A stretch of DNA of 64,000 bases from Neocallimastix lanati (nom. inval.) (Eukaryota; Neocallimastigomycota; Neocallimastigomycetes; Neocallimastigales; Neocallimastigaceae): positions 154,501 to 218,500 of the forward strand of contig JACVTC010000149.1 in the NCBI GenBank assembly GCA_016946835.1, read 5' to 3'. The notes under the pieces are model-generated. The model was not told where the DNA came from. It made no database searches and worked only from the letters and a program-made list of their open reading frames with translations. A program made the translations under genes and the position numbers. Of the stretch, positions 9,801 through 22,440 are shown one piece after another (positions within the stretch are counted from its first letter, which is position 1; each line of letters opens with the position of its first letter).

Positions 9801-12800
9801 TTCAACTGGAACACCGTTCTTGTAGGTAGTCTTGTAAGTAGTAACAAATTTCTTAACAGAGTGAACTTTTGGTTTGCTAATAGTTGTTGGGTTAACTTCT
9901 CTTTCTTCAATAACAGATTCCTTAGTTGGAGCTTCGATGACATTTGAAGTGACGTATCTCTTTTCAATTTCTTCAGTTTTTGGCTTAATATGAGTACCTC
10001 TTGGAAGAGTAGCAAGAACTTCTTCTGGAGTTTTACCTTCTGGAACTTCAATGTTTTCAACAACTTCTTCCGGCTTACCGTTCTTGTAGATAGTCTTGTA
10101 GACGGTGATGTACTTCTTAATGGTCTTATGTTTTGGTGATTTCTTAGAGGAAACAATGGTTTCTTCAGTAGAGAAATCCTTATATTCTTCTGGAAGTTCT
10201 TCAGATGATACATCCTTTGGATTAAGAGAGAATTCTTCTGTCATTGGAATTTCCTTACCATCCTTACTAATATAGGTGGTTACTCTCTTCTTAATACCCT
10301 TAAGCTTTGGTGACTTTAAGCTCTTTGGAGAAGACTCAGATTCTTCAACCTCTTCTTCAACTGGAACTTCTACTGGAACACCATTCTTGTATATGGTCTT
10401 GTAAACAGTTCTCTTTATGGTCTTCTTTGGACCCTTGCTGTTGTTAACAATGTATTCTTCAACAAGTTTCTTAGAATCTGGATTAATTTCAGTAACCTTA
10501 CCAATTAATTTATTTAAATCATTCTTCTTTTCATCATCTGACTTGTCACCTAACGAAGTAGCATGTTTAACAATAGTTTCAATTACCATTGGGATCATAC
10601 CCATGTATGGATTGACCTTGTTTTCAGAAGTAACATTTGAAAGTTCTCTGGTTTCTTCTTCAGTTTCAGTTGTCTTCTTACCAACAATTGGTACTATAAC
10701 TGGAATACCATTCTTGTAGATAGTTTTAGTCTTTGGTTTATTGTTTCCTTCCTCAATAATATATTCTTCAATAATTTCTTCTTGAGTATCTGGACCAGCA
10801 ACAACATTTCTTGCAGTAGTATCAGCTTCATCAACTGGAACTTGTACTGGAACACCATTTCTGTAGATGGTCTTGTAAGTGGTTTTCTTAACAGTCTTCT
10901 TTGGACTCTTCTTACTACTTTGTTCAACAATATATTCTTCAATAATTTCTTCTTCATCTGACTTCTTTCCAACTGGAACAATTGGAATGGCCTTTTCCTT
11001 ATTGTAAGTAGTGTTGTAACTATTGACAGATGTTTTAACTGTCTTTTTCTTATCATCATCAGAGTCTTTCTTTGTAGCTAAAAGAGCAGCACCTGCAGCA
11101 AGTGGAGCAGCGGCAAGTAAATATTTTGAATCGAAACCGTCCTTTGAAGTAGCTAGAGTATCTTTAGTAGTGTATGTTTCCGAATTAGCTGTAGTAGATG
11201 GAACATTATTAGTAGAATAGGTTTCTGAAGTAACTGGGGTAACATTCTTTGGGGCGGAAGAAATAGTATCTCTTGGAGCAGATTGAACATTAGAAATATT
11301 CTTTGTTGTACCAACTGGACCATATCTAGTTTCTTCAATTGTTTCATTTTCGGTAGCTGGAACATTGTTAGTAGTGTAAGTGGTGGTCTTACTACTCTTA
11401 TTAGTCTTCTTTGAAGTAGCAGCAGCGCCAGCGGCAGCAGCAGCACCAGCAGCCATAACGGCCGGTAAAATATCGGTGTCATTATCCTTACCGGTAGTAG
11501 TATTAAATTCTTTAGTAAGAGTTTCCATAGATGGACCTGATTCAATAGCTGGTAATGTTTCATAATCAACATCGTTAACATTCTTACCAAGAGAAGTAGC
11601 TGGAGCAGCTAAAGCGGCTGGAGCCATATTACCGTATCTAGTAGTAGAGGTAGAGGTAGTAGCAGTTTTAGCGTTTGGTGCAGTATTGTTGTTATATGTA
11701 GATGGAGTAGAAGTAGATGGACCAGCCTTATCAACAACATCATATGGAAGGTGGGAACCATATACAGGTTTAGATGGAGCGGTAGTAGAATCACCATTTG
11801 GACCTATAGCAGCGGCTGTTGGAGCAGCACCAATATTACTCATTTGAACAATGTCGTCATCAATTGGAGCTTTACCAAGAATATCATCTACATACTTGTT
11901 CTTGTATAAGAAGGCACCAGCACCACCAACAAGAGCGAGAGCTGGTAAAAGGAAGTAAAGGAAGCCACCACTATTGTTTTTATCATCATCTCTGGACTTT
12001 GAATCAACAATTTCTGGACCTTGGTTATTATTAGAAACAGTACCATCTGGATTAACGGTAGAATTAGTGTTTGGAACATTCACTTTTCCATTTTTGTCAA
12101 CATTGGCAATAGTATTACCTTTGTTATCAACAATTTTACCATCCTTATCAACGGTACCAACAACATTACCCTTAGAATCAGTAATTTTACCATCTTTATC
12201 AACAGTACCAACAGTGTTACCCTTGGAATCAACGATCTTACCATCAGGCTTAACGGTAGTGTTAGAAAAATCAGTAGTGGTACCATCTGGAGCAGTAACA
12301 ACACCTGGCTTTGGATTACCAGAAACATTATTGTTACCGGCTTCTACAGGAGCAACTGGAGCTACATTGCCATCATTATCAACGCTAGCAACGGTATTTC
12401 CATTGTTATCTACAACATTACCATCCTTATCAACAGTGCCAACGACATTACCCTTAGAATCAGTAATCTTACCATCCTTATCAACAGTAGCAACAGTGTT
12501 ACCCTTGGAATCAGTTACCTTACCATCAGAGTTCACCTTTGCGTTTGAAAGATCAGTAGTTGTACCATCAGAAGAAGTTACAACACCTGGCTTTGGAGTA
12601 CCGGTAACACCTGTTGATCCATTACCACCAGTTGAAGTTTTATCATTACCACCAGTTGAAGTATTACCATTACCACTGGTTGAACCATGTTTAGTGGAAT
12701 CAGAACCAATTATACTACCATTTGAACCATTTGAACCAGTCTTACCCCCATCATTACCACTGGTATTATCGGCTGGAACGTGTCCTTCATCGAAAACAAG

Positions 12801-13001
12801 ACCTTCATCATCACTACTACTCTCTTCATCAAAGTTTTGAACGAGAGCTAAAGCGATATCATCCAAGAAAATTTTATCTGGAGTAGCTAAACCACTTGAT
12901 TCAGTTGGAATTTGATTTCCTATACTTAAAGGCTTAGTAAGTACATAGATAGAACCTAATACCATAAGGATTAGGCAACTTAAAAGATTTAAAGAATACA
13001 T
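6867..13001 (-). CDS. Large repeat-rich single-pass membrane protein with C-terminal SH3 domain
   Basis: A 2044-residue open frame without introns. Residues 1-22 look like a signal peptide. Residues about 80-140 are Ser/Gly/Asn/Thr-rich. Residues about 150-325 carry tandem acidic repeats of the type DGKITDSKGNVVGTVDKDG. One hydrophobic segment (about 344-364) is followed by Lys residues, giving an outside N-terminus and a cytoplasmic remainder. The cytoplasmic part has some 13 units of the type KKTIYKTIYKNGVPVQVPV alternating with acidic EEIVEEY blocks, and four copies of a block of about 43 residues starting NPYM and containing IVKYA. Residues about 1928-1982 form an SH3 domain (ALYDY equivalent weak; GDLVEV, W, G, P and DG positions visible). 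A role linking the surface to the cortical cytoskeleton is plausible from the architecture but unproven. Codon use is much richer in GC than the flanks. Confidence 0.9.
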   Translation of the reverse strand: MYSLNLLSCLILMVLGSIYVLTKPLSIGNQIPTESSGLATPDKIFLDDIALALVQNFDEESSSDDEGLVFDEGHVPADNTSGNDGGKTGSNGSNGSIIGSDSTKHGSTSGNGNTSTGGNDKTSTGGNGSTGVTGTPKPGVVTSSDGTTTDLSNAKVNSDGKVTDSKGNTVATVDKDGKITDSKGNVVGTVDKDGNVVDNNGNTVASVDNDGNVAPVAPVEAGNNNVSGNPKPGVVTAPDGTTTDFSNTTVKPDGKIVDSKGNTVGTVDKDGKITDSKGNVVGTVDKDGKIVDNKGNTIANVDKNGKVNVPNTNSTVNPDGTVSNNNQGPEIVDSKSRDDDKNNSGGFLYFLLPALALVGGAGAFLYKNKYVDDILGKAPIDDDIVQMSNIGAAPTAAAIGPNGDSTTAPSKPVYGSHLPYDVVDKAGPSTSTPSTYNNNTAPNAKTATTSTSTTRYGNMAPAALAAPATSLGKNVNDVDYETLPAIESGPSMETLTKEFNTTTGKDNDTDILPAVMAAGAAAAAGAAATSKKTNKSSKTTTYTTNNVPATENETIEETRYGPVGTTKNISNVQSAPRDTISSAPKNVTPVTSETYSTNNVPSTTANSETYTTKDTLATSKDGFDSKYLLAAAPLAAGAALLATKKDSDDDKKKTVKTSVNSYNTTYNKEKAIPIVPVGKKSDEEEIIEEYIVEQSSKKSPKKTVKKTTYKTIYRNGVPVQVPVDEADTTARNVVAGPDTQEEIIEEYIIEEGNNKPKTKTIYKNGIPVIVPIVGKKTTETEEETRELSNVTSENKVNPYMGMIPMVIETIVKHATSLGDKSDDEKKNDLNKLIGKVTEINPDSKKLVEEYIVNNSKGPKKTIKRTVYKTIYKNGVPVEVPVEEEVEESESSPKSLKSPKLKGIKKRVTTYISKDGKEIPMTEEFSLNPKDVSSEELPEEYKDFSTEETIVSSKKSPKHKTIKKYITVYKTIYKNGKPEEVVENIEVPEGKTPEEVLATLPRGTHIKPKTEEIEKRYVTSNVIEAPTKESVIEEREVNPTTISKPKVHSVKKFVTTYKTTYKNGVPVEEVTESEDLPDQSTTETTLNEESLKSPKLKTIKKITTYKTIYKNGKPIEVVEEEPEEIVLEANPALVERNMTNVQPEEDTEETLPKGVKKTINKKVQPGDDSEEIIEEYIIENGVRKPKKTVKKTIYKTIYKNGVPVQVPVEEGDREAPVNDDETEEIVEEYVIEDGVRKPKKTVKKTIYKTIYKNGVPVQVPVDEGDREAPVNDDETEETVEEYVIENGVRVKKPKKTIKKTIYKTIYKNGVPVQVPIDETEAETLGNVTTKNVPGGIVTTTTTTTDEMEEIVEEYLIEEGSDGKPRKTVKRTTYRNGVPVNEEYDEVSEIPDDAMETEEIVEEYEIEEGKNQPPKTLKKTVYKTIYQNGVAVKVPVSVDDQEITSRDANGSNPYMKLVPSIIETIVKYAIPGASDNDGKDDLEKLMSQVTEISNPKEVPESNDREVVVNDMVSNAVTNTLTKEEKYNPYMKLAPTIIQTIVKYALPNADENDGKADLAELMSQVAGITKIIGNEKEEGPKVEEDSKTESREATDNQGTINEIVSNVVASKTDGDYNEYPFMKLAPSIIQMIVKYALPDANENDGKADFDDLMSQVDSITKLVGKREVTEGETREVATEGEEIVEEYLIEEDSNGKPRKTVKRTTYKNGVPVSEEYDEVSEIPDDAMETEEIVEEYEIEEGKDQSPKSVKKTVYKNGVQVSSEESTGNDSNVNLKVPNSYGEIVRNVNISKNGEEEYIEEYSEILPSITEEDESLPMEDSRILDTTSPTETRSFRRRQLPKRSSSKRLSAELRAAVAAELLKLENEINDETKQIPRPRKQSMSQSLSRKESKTSIKAMAEGCLVRKPSNASSIKSNHSVEDWSGPVFEKKVFEVIVEHVPQLPDEVKLNIGDLVEVKQVFEDGWAYGINTATKIDGTFPVICLGEEREPNKNGRYVPRLIRVFQAREEAGKKEIEDEEKFKQDLTEFAKKKKEYKLKKQAKRSSNQN

Positions 13002-15609
13002 GAGCGTGAAAAAGATTGATATAAGTTAAATAAATAATGTATTATAATTATGTATTGTTTTAAATATTATATTTATTTCAAATTCTTTTTATTTTATTTT
13101 AATAATTATGTTGATTTGTAATCTATTTATATTTGACTTTTTATAATTTTCTTTATTTTTATTTATATTTATGTCTATCTGGTGATTTTTAATATTAGGA
13201 TGAGAATTATATATAAAAATATACAATAAAAACATAAATAATAAAAAAAATTTAGTTAATAATTTTTTAATTATTTATTTATTAAAATTAATAATAGTCT
13301 TTTTTAATAAAATATTTTTTAATAAATAAAACAAATATAAATAAAAATAATTAATATTTTATTATTTATTTTTTAATTAACATTATTTCTTATTCGGTTT
13401 AATTTTGTTTTTTAATCTTATCTATTTATTTATTAATAAATTTAACCTTTTTCTATTTTAAAAAAAAGATTAGATAACCTACAATATTAATTAATATTAT
13501 TTTTTTTTCCTTTTTATACAATTTATTACTTTCTGTAGGTTTTTTTTATTCAAAGTGACTTATTTAATTATAAATTATATATACTGAAAATTATTTCTGT
13601 TTATCAAAATTAGTTAATCTATTAATTTAACTACTTTACAAATTTATATATCTTACAACAAGTTTATAATTATTTATATAATTAGAAAAAAAAAGTACTG
13701 AATTTATAATATTTTTTAATTTATTTACTAACTAGCTTTTTTTATTATGCGTTTTTTTGTTTAATTTTTTATTTTATTTTTTTTATAGATGCTTTTATTT
13801 GTAAAAAAATTTTTTATTATCTTTATTGTTATTGTTTCTGAATTATTATTTTTAATTTTTTGTTTCTTTACTGTTTATTATTTATTATTTTTTTTACTGA
13901 TTATTACTATTTAAACCTATATTTTCTTTAAAAAAAATTATAAAAGTAATATAAAATAAAATATCTAATTATTTCTCAAATTTTATTTTAATTCTATAAT
14001 ATTTTACTTTTTTAATTTTTGTTTAATAAAATCTCTTGTTACTCATTTTATATATAAAATTGATTTTTTTTTTTTTGTTATATATAATTAAAATTCTTAT
14101 AATAGCTTTTAAATAATTCCTTTTTCTTTTATAAAAAAAAAAAAATTAATATTTTTATTTTTTTATTTTATTTGTTGTAAAATCCAGGATAAAAGATTCT
14201 CTAAAAACAAAAAAATAAAAATATTATTTGTAACAATTTTTTTTTTATATTATTTAAAAAAAAAAAAAAAAAACTTTTTAAATATTCTTATTTTAATTTT
14301 TTTTTTTATGAATAAGAAAAAGTAGAAGATGAAAAAAATAAATAATTAAGAAAAGATAAGTCTTAAAAAAAAAAAAAAAAAAGAAAAGAAGAAATTTTTA
14401 AACTACTGTATGAAAGAATAATTCTATTTTAAATGAAATTAAAATTATTTGTCCAACCTAATAAGCACTTTATTGGATTGTTAATAATAATCAGGGATTT
14501 GTTCAAATACATTATTGGATTATTAATGTACATACGAATTTTCATAAAATAAAATATAATAATAGTTAAAGTTTATTTATTAATAAGTTAATGTTTGAAT
14601 TCTTTTAGACTTTTTCCTATTTCGTACAGTTTAAAAAAAAAAAAAAAAAAGAGCCAATAAAGATTTATATGAATTAAAAAGTTTAATAATTAATAAATTA
14701 TTTATTTTATATTATTTTTATTTAAAAAAAAATTTAAAACTTTAAATATATTTAAAAAAAATTTATATAGATATTTATTTATATTTTTTTTTAGTTGTAA
14801 ATAAATCAATAAAAATAAGGCTTAAAAAAAATAATAATAATAATAATAATAAAAGTTCATATTAAAATAAATAAATAAATATAAAATAAAAATTTAAGTT
14901 ATTAATAATGTCAATAAATTAATAAATAATAAATTAAAAAAATAAATTTAATTCATAATATATTTTAAATAAATAATATATTATAAAGTATATTCTAACA
15001 ATAAATAATTATATTTATATTATTTCTTATATTTTAAATTAATTCAGTAATATATAATATTTTTAATAGATTTTAATTAATTATTTATTTATTAGTTAAT
15101 TAATTGATGTTTTATTTTATATTTTGTTCAACTATTTTATATATTAATAATATATTAATTTTAATATAATAATAATTTTAATTTAGTTTAATTTAATTTT
15201 ATTTCATATTTAATAAAGTTTGTTGCTTTAATAATTAATGAATATGATAAAATTGTTTTTTTTTTTTTTAAACTACAATTAAAGAAAAAAAGAAAAAAGA
15301 AAAAGGTTAAAATAAGTACAAAACCCATTAATCTTTTTTTCAATACATTTACTATATAACTTCATTAAGCTTACTTAAAGATTGAATTAGAAATATTAAC
15401 AACTAAAATGAAAAAAAATGTTACAAACTTCGATTATTAATGTATATTAGATAAAAAAAAAACATAATTGAATTCATATACAATGTCATTATCATAAAAT
15501 ATCATTTATTAAGATAATATTTTATAATAAAAACATAGTATTATGAAATAAAATTAGGAATTTTAAGTAAAGCAAACTGAATGTTTTTAAATAATCTATA
15601 ATAGTAAGG

Positions 15610-15653
<44 letters not shown>

Positions 15654-18095
15654 TCTGTTTGATAAAGTAACGATAAACTAAATAATACATATGATAATCT
15701 ATTTTAAATTTAATAAGAATTTTAAAAAAAAATTGTATTTAAATGATATATAGATAACAATAAATCATAAATAAAAAAAAAAGGTAGATTATACCTATAC
15801 ATTATGATTAATTTTAATAAATATAAAAAACTATTTTCTATTAAGAAATTCATTCAAATTTCAAATAGTTAATAGTATGGTAATATAATGAAGTACAATT
15901 AATAGAAATATATCAAATATATAATAAAAATAATTAATAATATATGATATATATTATATATGATAAATTAATATTGAAAATTAAATTTAAATCCATCTTA
16001 ATTGATTAAATTTTTCCTTTTAATAATATAAATATATTATAAATAATGTATTTTATATATAAAATTAATTATATACAATATATTATACTATATACTACTT
16101 TATTCACAAATATTCCTATTAATTTTATTATCTGTTTACATTAATTTCTTTAAATATTTATATTATTTAATTTATGCTTTCTTATATTAAAGAAATATAT
16201 TTTAAAATATATTCCAGTTTATATTAGAATTTAATATATAAATAATAATTAATATAAATAAATATTAATTAAATATATAAAAGTACTATACTATATATTA
16301 TATAATATATAATAAATAATTAAAAAAAAGTATAAATTAAAGTTTTTTTTATTTATCTATTATTTATTTATTTATTAATCTATTTATATACTTATTCATT
16401 TATTTATCTACTTATTTATTCATTTATTTATATATTTATTTATTTATCTATTCTTTTATTTATTCTTTTATTTACTATTTTATTCAGTATTGAATAGCAC
16501 AATAATCAATATAATAATAATATATTCTATTGAAAAGTAAAAAATGAATTGTTAAAATTAGAGTAAAATCTGTATAATAAATGTTAAAAAAATGTTAAGC
16601 TAATTTTTTTTTTTATAATTTAATATATTACAATTTATACTTGTTAATTAATTATAATAAATTATTTATTATTTATTATTTACTATTTATTATTTATTAT
16701 TATTTATTGTTCAATTATTTATTTATTTATATACTATTTATTACCTTTAAATCATTAATTAGTGGTCCTTTTTTAACAATGACTTCTACATAAAAAAAAA
16801 AAAAAATTAATTCATTATATCCTTGAATAGAAATATTTTTATGTATTAAATAGTACTATAAAGTGTATTTACCCCGAATAGAGTTAATATTCGTAATTTA
16901 GAATTATGAAATGAATTTTCAAGCAATGGACATCAAAATGTTATTTTATTATTTATTAATTAATACGAAATAAAAAAAAAAAAAAATAAAATAAAAATAA
17001 ATATATATAAATATAAAATATAAAAAATAAAAATAAAGTAAAATGTAAAATAAAAAAATATATATAAATATAAAAAATAAAATAAATATAAAATAAAATA
17101 AAATAAAATAAAATTTTACAAAATGAAATAAACCTAAATAAATATAGAAAATTAGGAGCAGATTTAACCTAAAGTTAAAAAAATATTATTAGCTTTAGAA
17201 GAAAGCAAACTCTAATTAATAATAAATCTCGGAAAAAAAGATATGGATTGCCAAATAAACAAATAAATAGAAAAAAAAAATTTTTTTTTGTATATTATTT
17301 AATTATGTTAATATATATATCATTTATATCTAGAAAAGTATTACTGTAACTTTTTAATATACAGTCATACACATCATTATTTTAACTTTCTGTAAATCAA
17401 TGTTAAAAATTATATAAAAAAAAATTAAACTAATTAAATACATGAAACAAGAACTAAATAATTAATTAATTAATTAGATGAATAAAATTCAATTAAATGT
17501 TTTATCCTTTGTATAAATAAAAAAAAAAATTTTAGTTCATAAAAGTATCGGCAATAATAATTATAAAAATAAAAATATATATATACATAAATATTAATTA
17601 TTATTGATTATTTATTATTATTTATTGATTATTTATTATTTAATTATTTATTATTTATTATTATAATAAAAAAAAAATAATAATTGATATTCCTATAATA
17701 ATAATAATAATAATAATAATAATTATGAATAGCTAATTACTAATGATAATTGTTGAGTTAGTTTTATTCACTATATTTGAGTTATTTAATGGAATGGTTA
17801 TAGTTTTTCATTTTAATAATGGCTTTCTTGAAATATTGTAATTTTAATTTACTTATTATAAATTGTGAAAAAGAAAAATAGAAAAATAATTATTGATTAA
17901 TTTCACTAACAGTAGAGCATTTGAAAAATATATATATATATATTTTTTTTCAAATAATAGTTAATTTTAAAAAAGAAATTAAATTTTTAAAAAAATAGGA
18001 ATAAATTAAATTTAAATCATTAGAAATGGATATTTTAAAAGAAAAGTAATATTTCAAATGATGGATTTAAAAACTATTCATATTGTATTTTTATT

Positions 18096-18109
18096 TATTA
18101 TTATTATTA

Positions 18110-18203
<94 letters not shown>

Positions 18204-18210
18204 ATTATTA

Positions 18211-18269
<59 letters not shown>

Positions 18270-18307
18270 TTATTATTATTTTTATTATTATTATTATTAT
18301 TATTATT
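18096..18307. repeat. (ATT)n microsatellite, about 210 bp
   Basis: Near-continuous ATT triplets with a few TTT interruptions. Open frames through it encode only Ile, Leu or Tyr runs and are not genes. Confidence 0.95.
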
Positions 18308-19086
18308 TTAATATGTTATCCAAATTTAAAAAAAAAGAAATAAAATAAAGTAAAAATAAGATAAAATAACATTAAAAGTATATATATGTATGTATGAATA
18401 TGTAAACATATAAATATTTATAAAATAAAGGATGAATGTTCCCTTTGTTTATACCAATAATATAATTATATAGAAAAACAACAATATAAATCTAAAGGAT
18501 TATGATTTAATAAAGTAAATAAAAAAAATTAATTATTAATAAAAAACATTAATATTAATATTTTGTATTTTTGTGAGAAAAATATGTGTGTTTTTTATAA
18601 TAAACTTTATTTATTTTTGTATTTATTTAATACATAAATTTTATTAATATAAAGAACTCATTTTTTTAAGATAATAAAAATAATTATTTTTTATAGTAAA
18701 AATTACATATTTAATCATGTGATAATTCTATGAATTAATACACATAGATAAATGTTACACAACATAAAAATATAAGAATAAAATATTAATATAAGATAAA
18801 AATATAATATTGATAATAATATAGGAATATAAAAATATAATATTAATAATATAAAAATATAAAATAAAATGTGATTATTTTAACATTTTGATAGGGAATA
18901 AAAATCAGTATTAATTTTAACTATTCATTATTAATTTTTTTTTTTTATTATTATTAATTTTTAATTATGAGATTGGAGAAAAAATGTATATATAAGATAT
19001 AAAAATATTTAAATATAATTAATCAGTAAATTAAATAGTAATGAAAAAGTTTTTTTAAAAAAAAATATATATATATATAGGGGAGA

Positions 19087-19105
19087 GCGCGTTTCGGAAC
19101 CGCAC
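19087..19105. other. Short GC-rich hairpin in the desert
   Basis: GCGCG (19087-19091) pairs with CGCAC (19101-19105, one G-T pair) around a 9-nt loop, preceded by GGGGAGA. On the minus strand it resembles a tRNA T arm plus acceptor 3' strand, but no other tRNA half is present. It may be a fragment of a tRNA-derived element. Confidence 0.3.
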
Positions 19106-19879
19106 GTATATAGATATAAGCCACATATTTTTTGAGATGGCGTATTATATATAAATTTTTTTATATAAATAAATAATTAAATAATAATTAAATAAATATT
19201 TTATTATATAATAATTAATAAAATAAAATAAAATAAATATGAAATATAATAAAATAAAAAAATTATTTGAATTATTATTAATTATTATTATTATTATTAA
19301 TTATAATTAATTATTAATTATTATTATTATTATTATTATAATGGTATCAATATCACCACTTTTTTTTAAGTTATTAACTAATTTAATTAATCAATTAATT
19401 AATTAATTATTTATTTATTTATTTCTATTTATTTGTTTGTTTATTTTTTTCAATTTTTTTTTTCATTTTCAAAAAACGGCAAATAATGAAATATTAATTT
19501 TTAGTAGTAAAAATATATAATATATATAATTTTCAAATTATTTGGATTCATATCATATTATCATTACGTCATAGTAAAAACAAATAAAAATTGATATATG
19601 ATTTAGAGTTAAAACAATTAATAATGTTCCTTTTACATAAGTATTTTATTATATTTGACAATTGTATATAAATTGAATTAATAAGAATTAGAAATTAATA
19701 TCAATATATATATAATGATCAAATGTAGAGAGCCAGTTATTATTACTACTAAGAAGATATTCAAATAAAAAAGTATTTAAAAAAAACATTATTGAAAGTA
19801 TATATAAAAAAAGAAATGGTTAATTTATTTCATTTGTGACAATTAAAAAATTAATATAACATAAAAAAATAGTTTTGTA

Positions 19880-20165
19880 ATATTATTTTTTATTTTTTAT
19901 TATTTAATTTTTTATTATTTAATTTTTTATTATTTATTATTTATTATTATTCAATTATTTATTATTTATTATTTATTATTTATTATTTATTAATTATTTA
20001 TTATTTATTATTTGTTATTTATTATTATTCAATTATCTTTATTTATTATTTATTATTTATTATTTATTATTTATTATTAATTATTTATTATTTGCTATTT
20101 ATTATTATTCAATTATTTATTATTTATTATTATTATTTATTATTTATTATTTATTATTTATTATT
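19880..20165. repeat. (TTATTTA)n heptamer array
   Basis: Degenerate tandem TTATTTA units with occasional ATTATTC variants. The same unit recurs at 22170-22440 and about 35925-35985. Confidence 0.9.
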
Positions 20166-21391
20166 GATAATTAAATTTATAAGATTATTTATTATGCCAC
20201 TATATGTATTCCATTATTCTATTAAGGTTTAGGTAGAACAAATTCTATTTCAGAAACACTTAATATATATATAAAAAAAACATCCGCTAAAAAAATTTCA
20301 AAAATAATTTATTTATTTTATACAAAATTTTTTTTTTTGATTTTATAAATAAAAAACATATTTATATTTATATTTATTATTTATAAAATAAAAAATTTAT
20401 TTACAATTATATAAATTATATAATTGTAAATAAAATATAATTAATATATATTTATTCATTTGTATATTTATTCATATATTTGTATCTATTCTTAGTATTT
20501 GTATTTATAATATATTATTTTAAAAAAACTCATTAACTAATTTTTTTTATAAAATTAAATTACTTTTTATACATTATATTATAATATATTGTCTAATATA
20601 TTTAATATTATATTTACTAAATTTTTTTTCCTTTTTTAGGATAATTTTAGTTAATTATCTGCTCAATGAATATAGTTAATAACTAATTATAATAATATAG
20701 AAAACATATATTAATAATATTAAATATAGTTTAAATCTCAATACAATTGGTGGCATTATATTTTAATAATAAAAAAAGGTTTTTTTTTGTTTAAATTGAA
20801 TTTCTATTATTAATTAATATAATATATTGAAATCTATTATCATATAATAATACATTATATATAATTTAAATTCAAAACAAATATATATTAAAAAGATAGG
20901 TACAAATTTAAATTAAACGGAATAATATTTTTTATTTTTTTAAATATTATACAACTTTACAAATTAGAGATAAGGGTTAGTATTCTGTAAAATAAATAAA
21001 TGAAAGCTATAAATTCAAACAAATAAATAAATATTAAATAAATAAATATTAAGCGAATAGATAAATAAATATTAAATGAATGGATAAATAAATAAGTAAA
21101 AAGATAGATGAATATATATATTAAATAAATATTATATCGATAATAAATAAATAAAATTCCACCATTCAAAGGAACATAAATTAATTTTGACCTATTTAAA
21201 AATAGTAAAAGTTTAATGAAAAAAAAAAAAAAAAAAAAAAAAGAAGATGGAATAATAATTTAAACAATATTTAAAGTATTTAAAATAATAAAAATAATAA
21301 TATGATAAAAAGAAAAGAAATTAATCATTAATTAAAATCTATAAAAAAAAAAAAATTAAAAGTTAAAGGACTGTAATTCAAATATTCTTTC

Positions 21392-21433
21392 TTTCTTTTA
21401 TCTCTAATACATATACATGAGAGATAAAAGAAA
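21392..21433. repeat. 14-bp perfect hairpin
   Basis: The arms 21392-21405 and 21420-21433 are perfect reverse complements around a 14-nt loop. The arm core is CTTTTATCTCT, not simple AT repeat, so chance is less likely than for other AT palindromes here. Confidence 0.6.
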
Positions 21434-21868
21434 ATGAAAACCTACAGAGAATGAAGAGAACCTATTGTCGATAGCTATGTAACATAATTAACTTTATTAA
21501 AATTTTAATAATATTGATATAAAAAAAATTATGATCATTATTATTATTTTCTTTTTCATTTATACTAATTCCCTGCTCTATTTTCTATATTCTATATTCT
21601 ACATTCTACATTCTATTTTATAAAAATTAATTATTTAAAAAAATTTTTCCATGACCTCTTAAATACGAGAGTAGCTGTTGGAACATGTCAAAAAAAAATT
21701 CTTTAGTTCTATATTTCTTATTCATTATTTTCTTTTTCTTTATTTTTTAATCTTATTAATAATTATCTTTATTATATATCTTTATTTTATTAGTTATTAT
21801 TGTTTTATTTCTATTCTAGAATGGTTGTTTCAAATTTAGGGATTCCTTTCTTTTTTATTTTCTTTTTA

Positions 21869-21906
<38 letters not shown>

Positions 21907-22169
21907 TTTTCAAATTAATTATTAATTAATTGATTATTGTTGACATTTATAAATAAATAAAATAAATAGAATAAAAAAAATTTTTTTTTAATTATTTCCA
22001 TATAACAAAATTTCATTGATAAAAGAAATTTTTTAATTATTACTATTTATAATCAATTCATTGTTATTATTCATTAATTATTTATTAGTTATTACATTTT
22101 ATTTTTCAATTATTATATTATTATATTATTATTTATTATTTATTATTAATAAATACTTTTCCATTATTC

Positions 22170-22440
22170 ATTTATTTATTATTTATTATTTATTATTTAT
22201 TATTTATTATTTATTATTTATTATTTATTATTTATTATTTATTATTTATTATTTATTATTATTTATTATTTATTATTTATTATTTATTATTTATTATTTA
22301 TTATTTATTATTTATTATTATTTATTATTTATTATTATCACTTTTTATATATTTATTATTTATTATTTATTATTTATTATTTATTATTATTACTTATTAT
22401 ATATTTATTATTTATTATTTATTATTTATTATTTATTATT
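22170..22440. repeat. (TTATTTA)n heptamer array
   Basis: About 270 bp of TTATTTA units. The 140-codon open frame across it is a product of the repeat (Tyr/Leu/Ile/Phe only). Confidence 0.92.

Noticed and set aside
7734-12548. Many frames on both strands inside 6867-13001
   Set aside because: All overlap the 2044-codon gene and mirror its repeats; their composition follows from the repeat codons.
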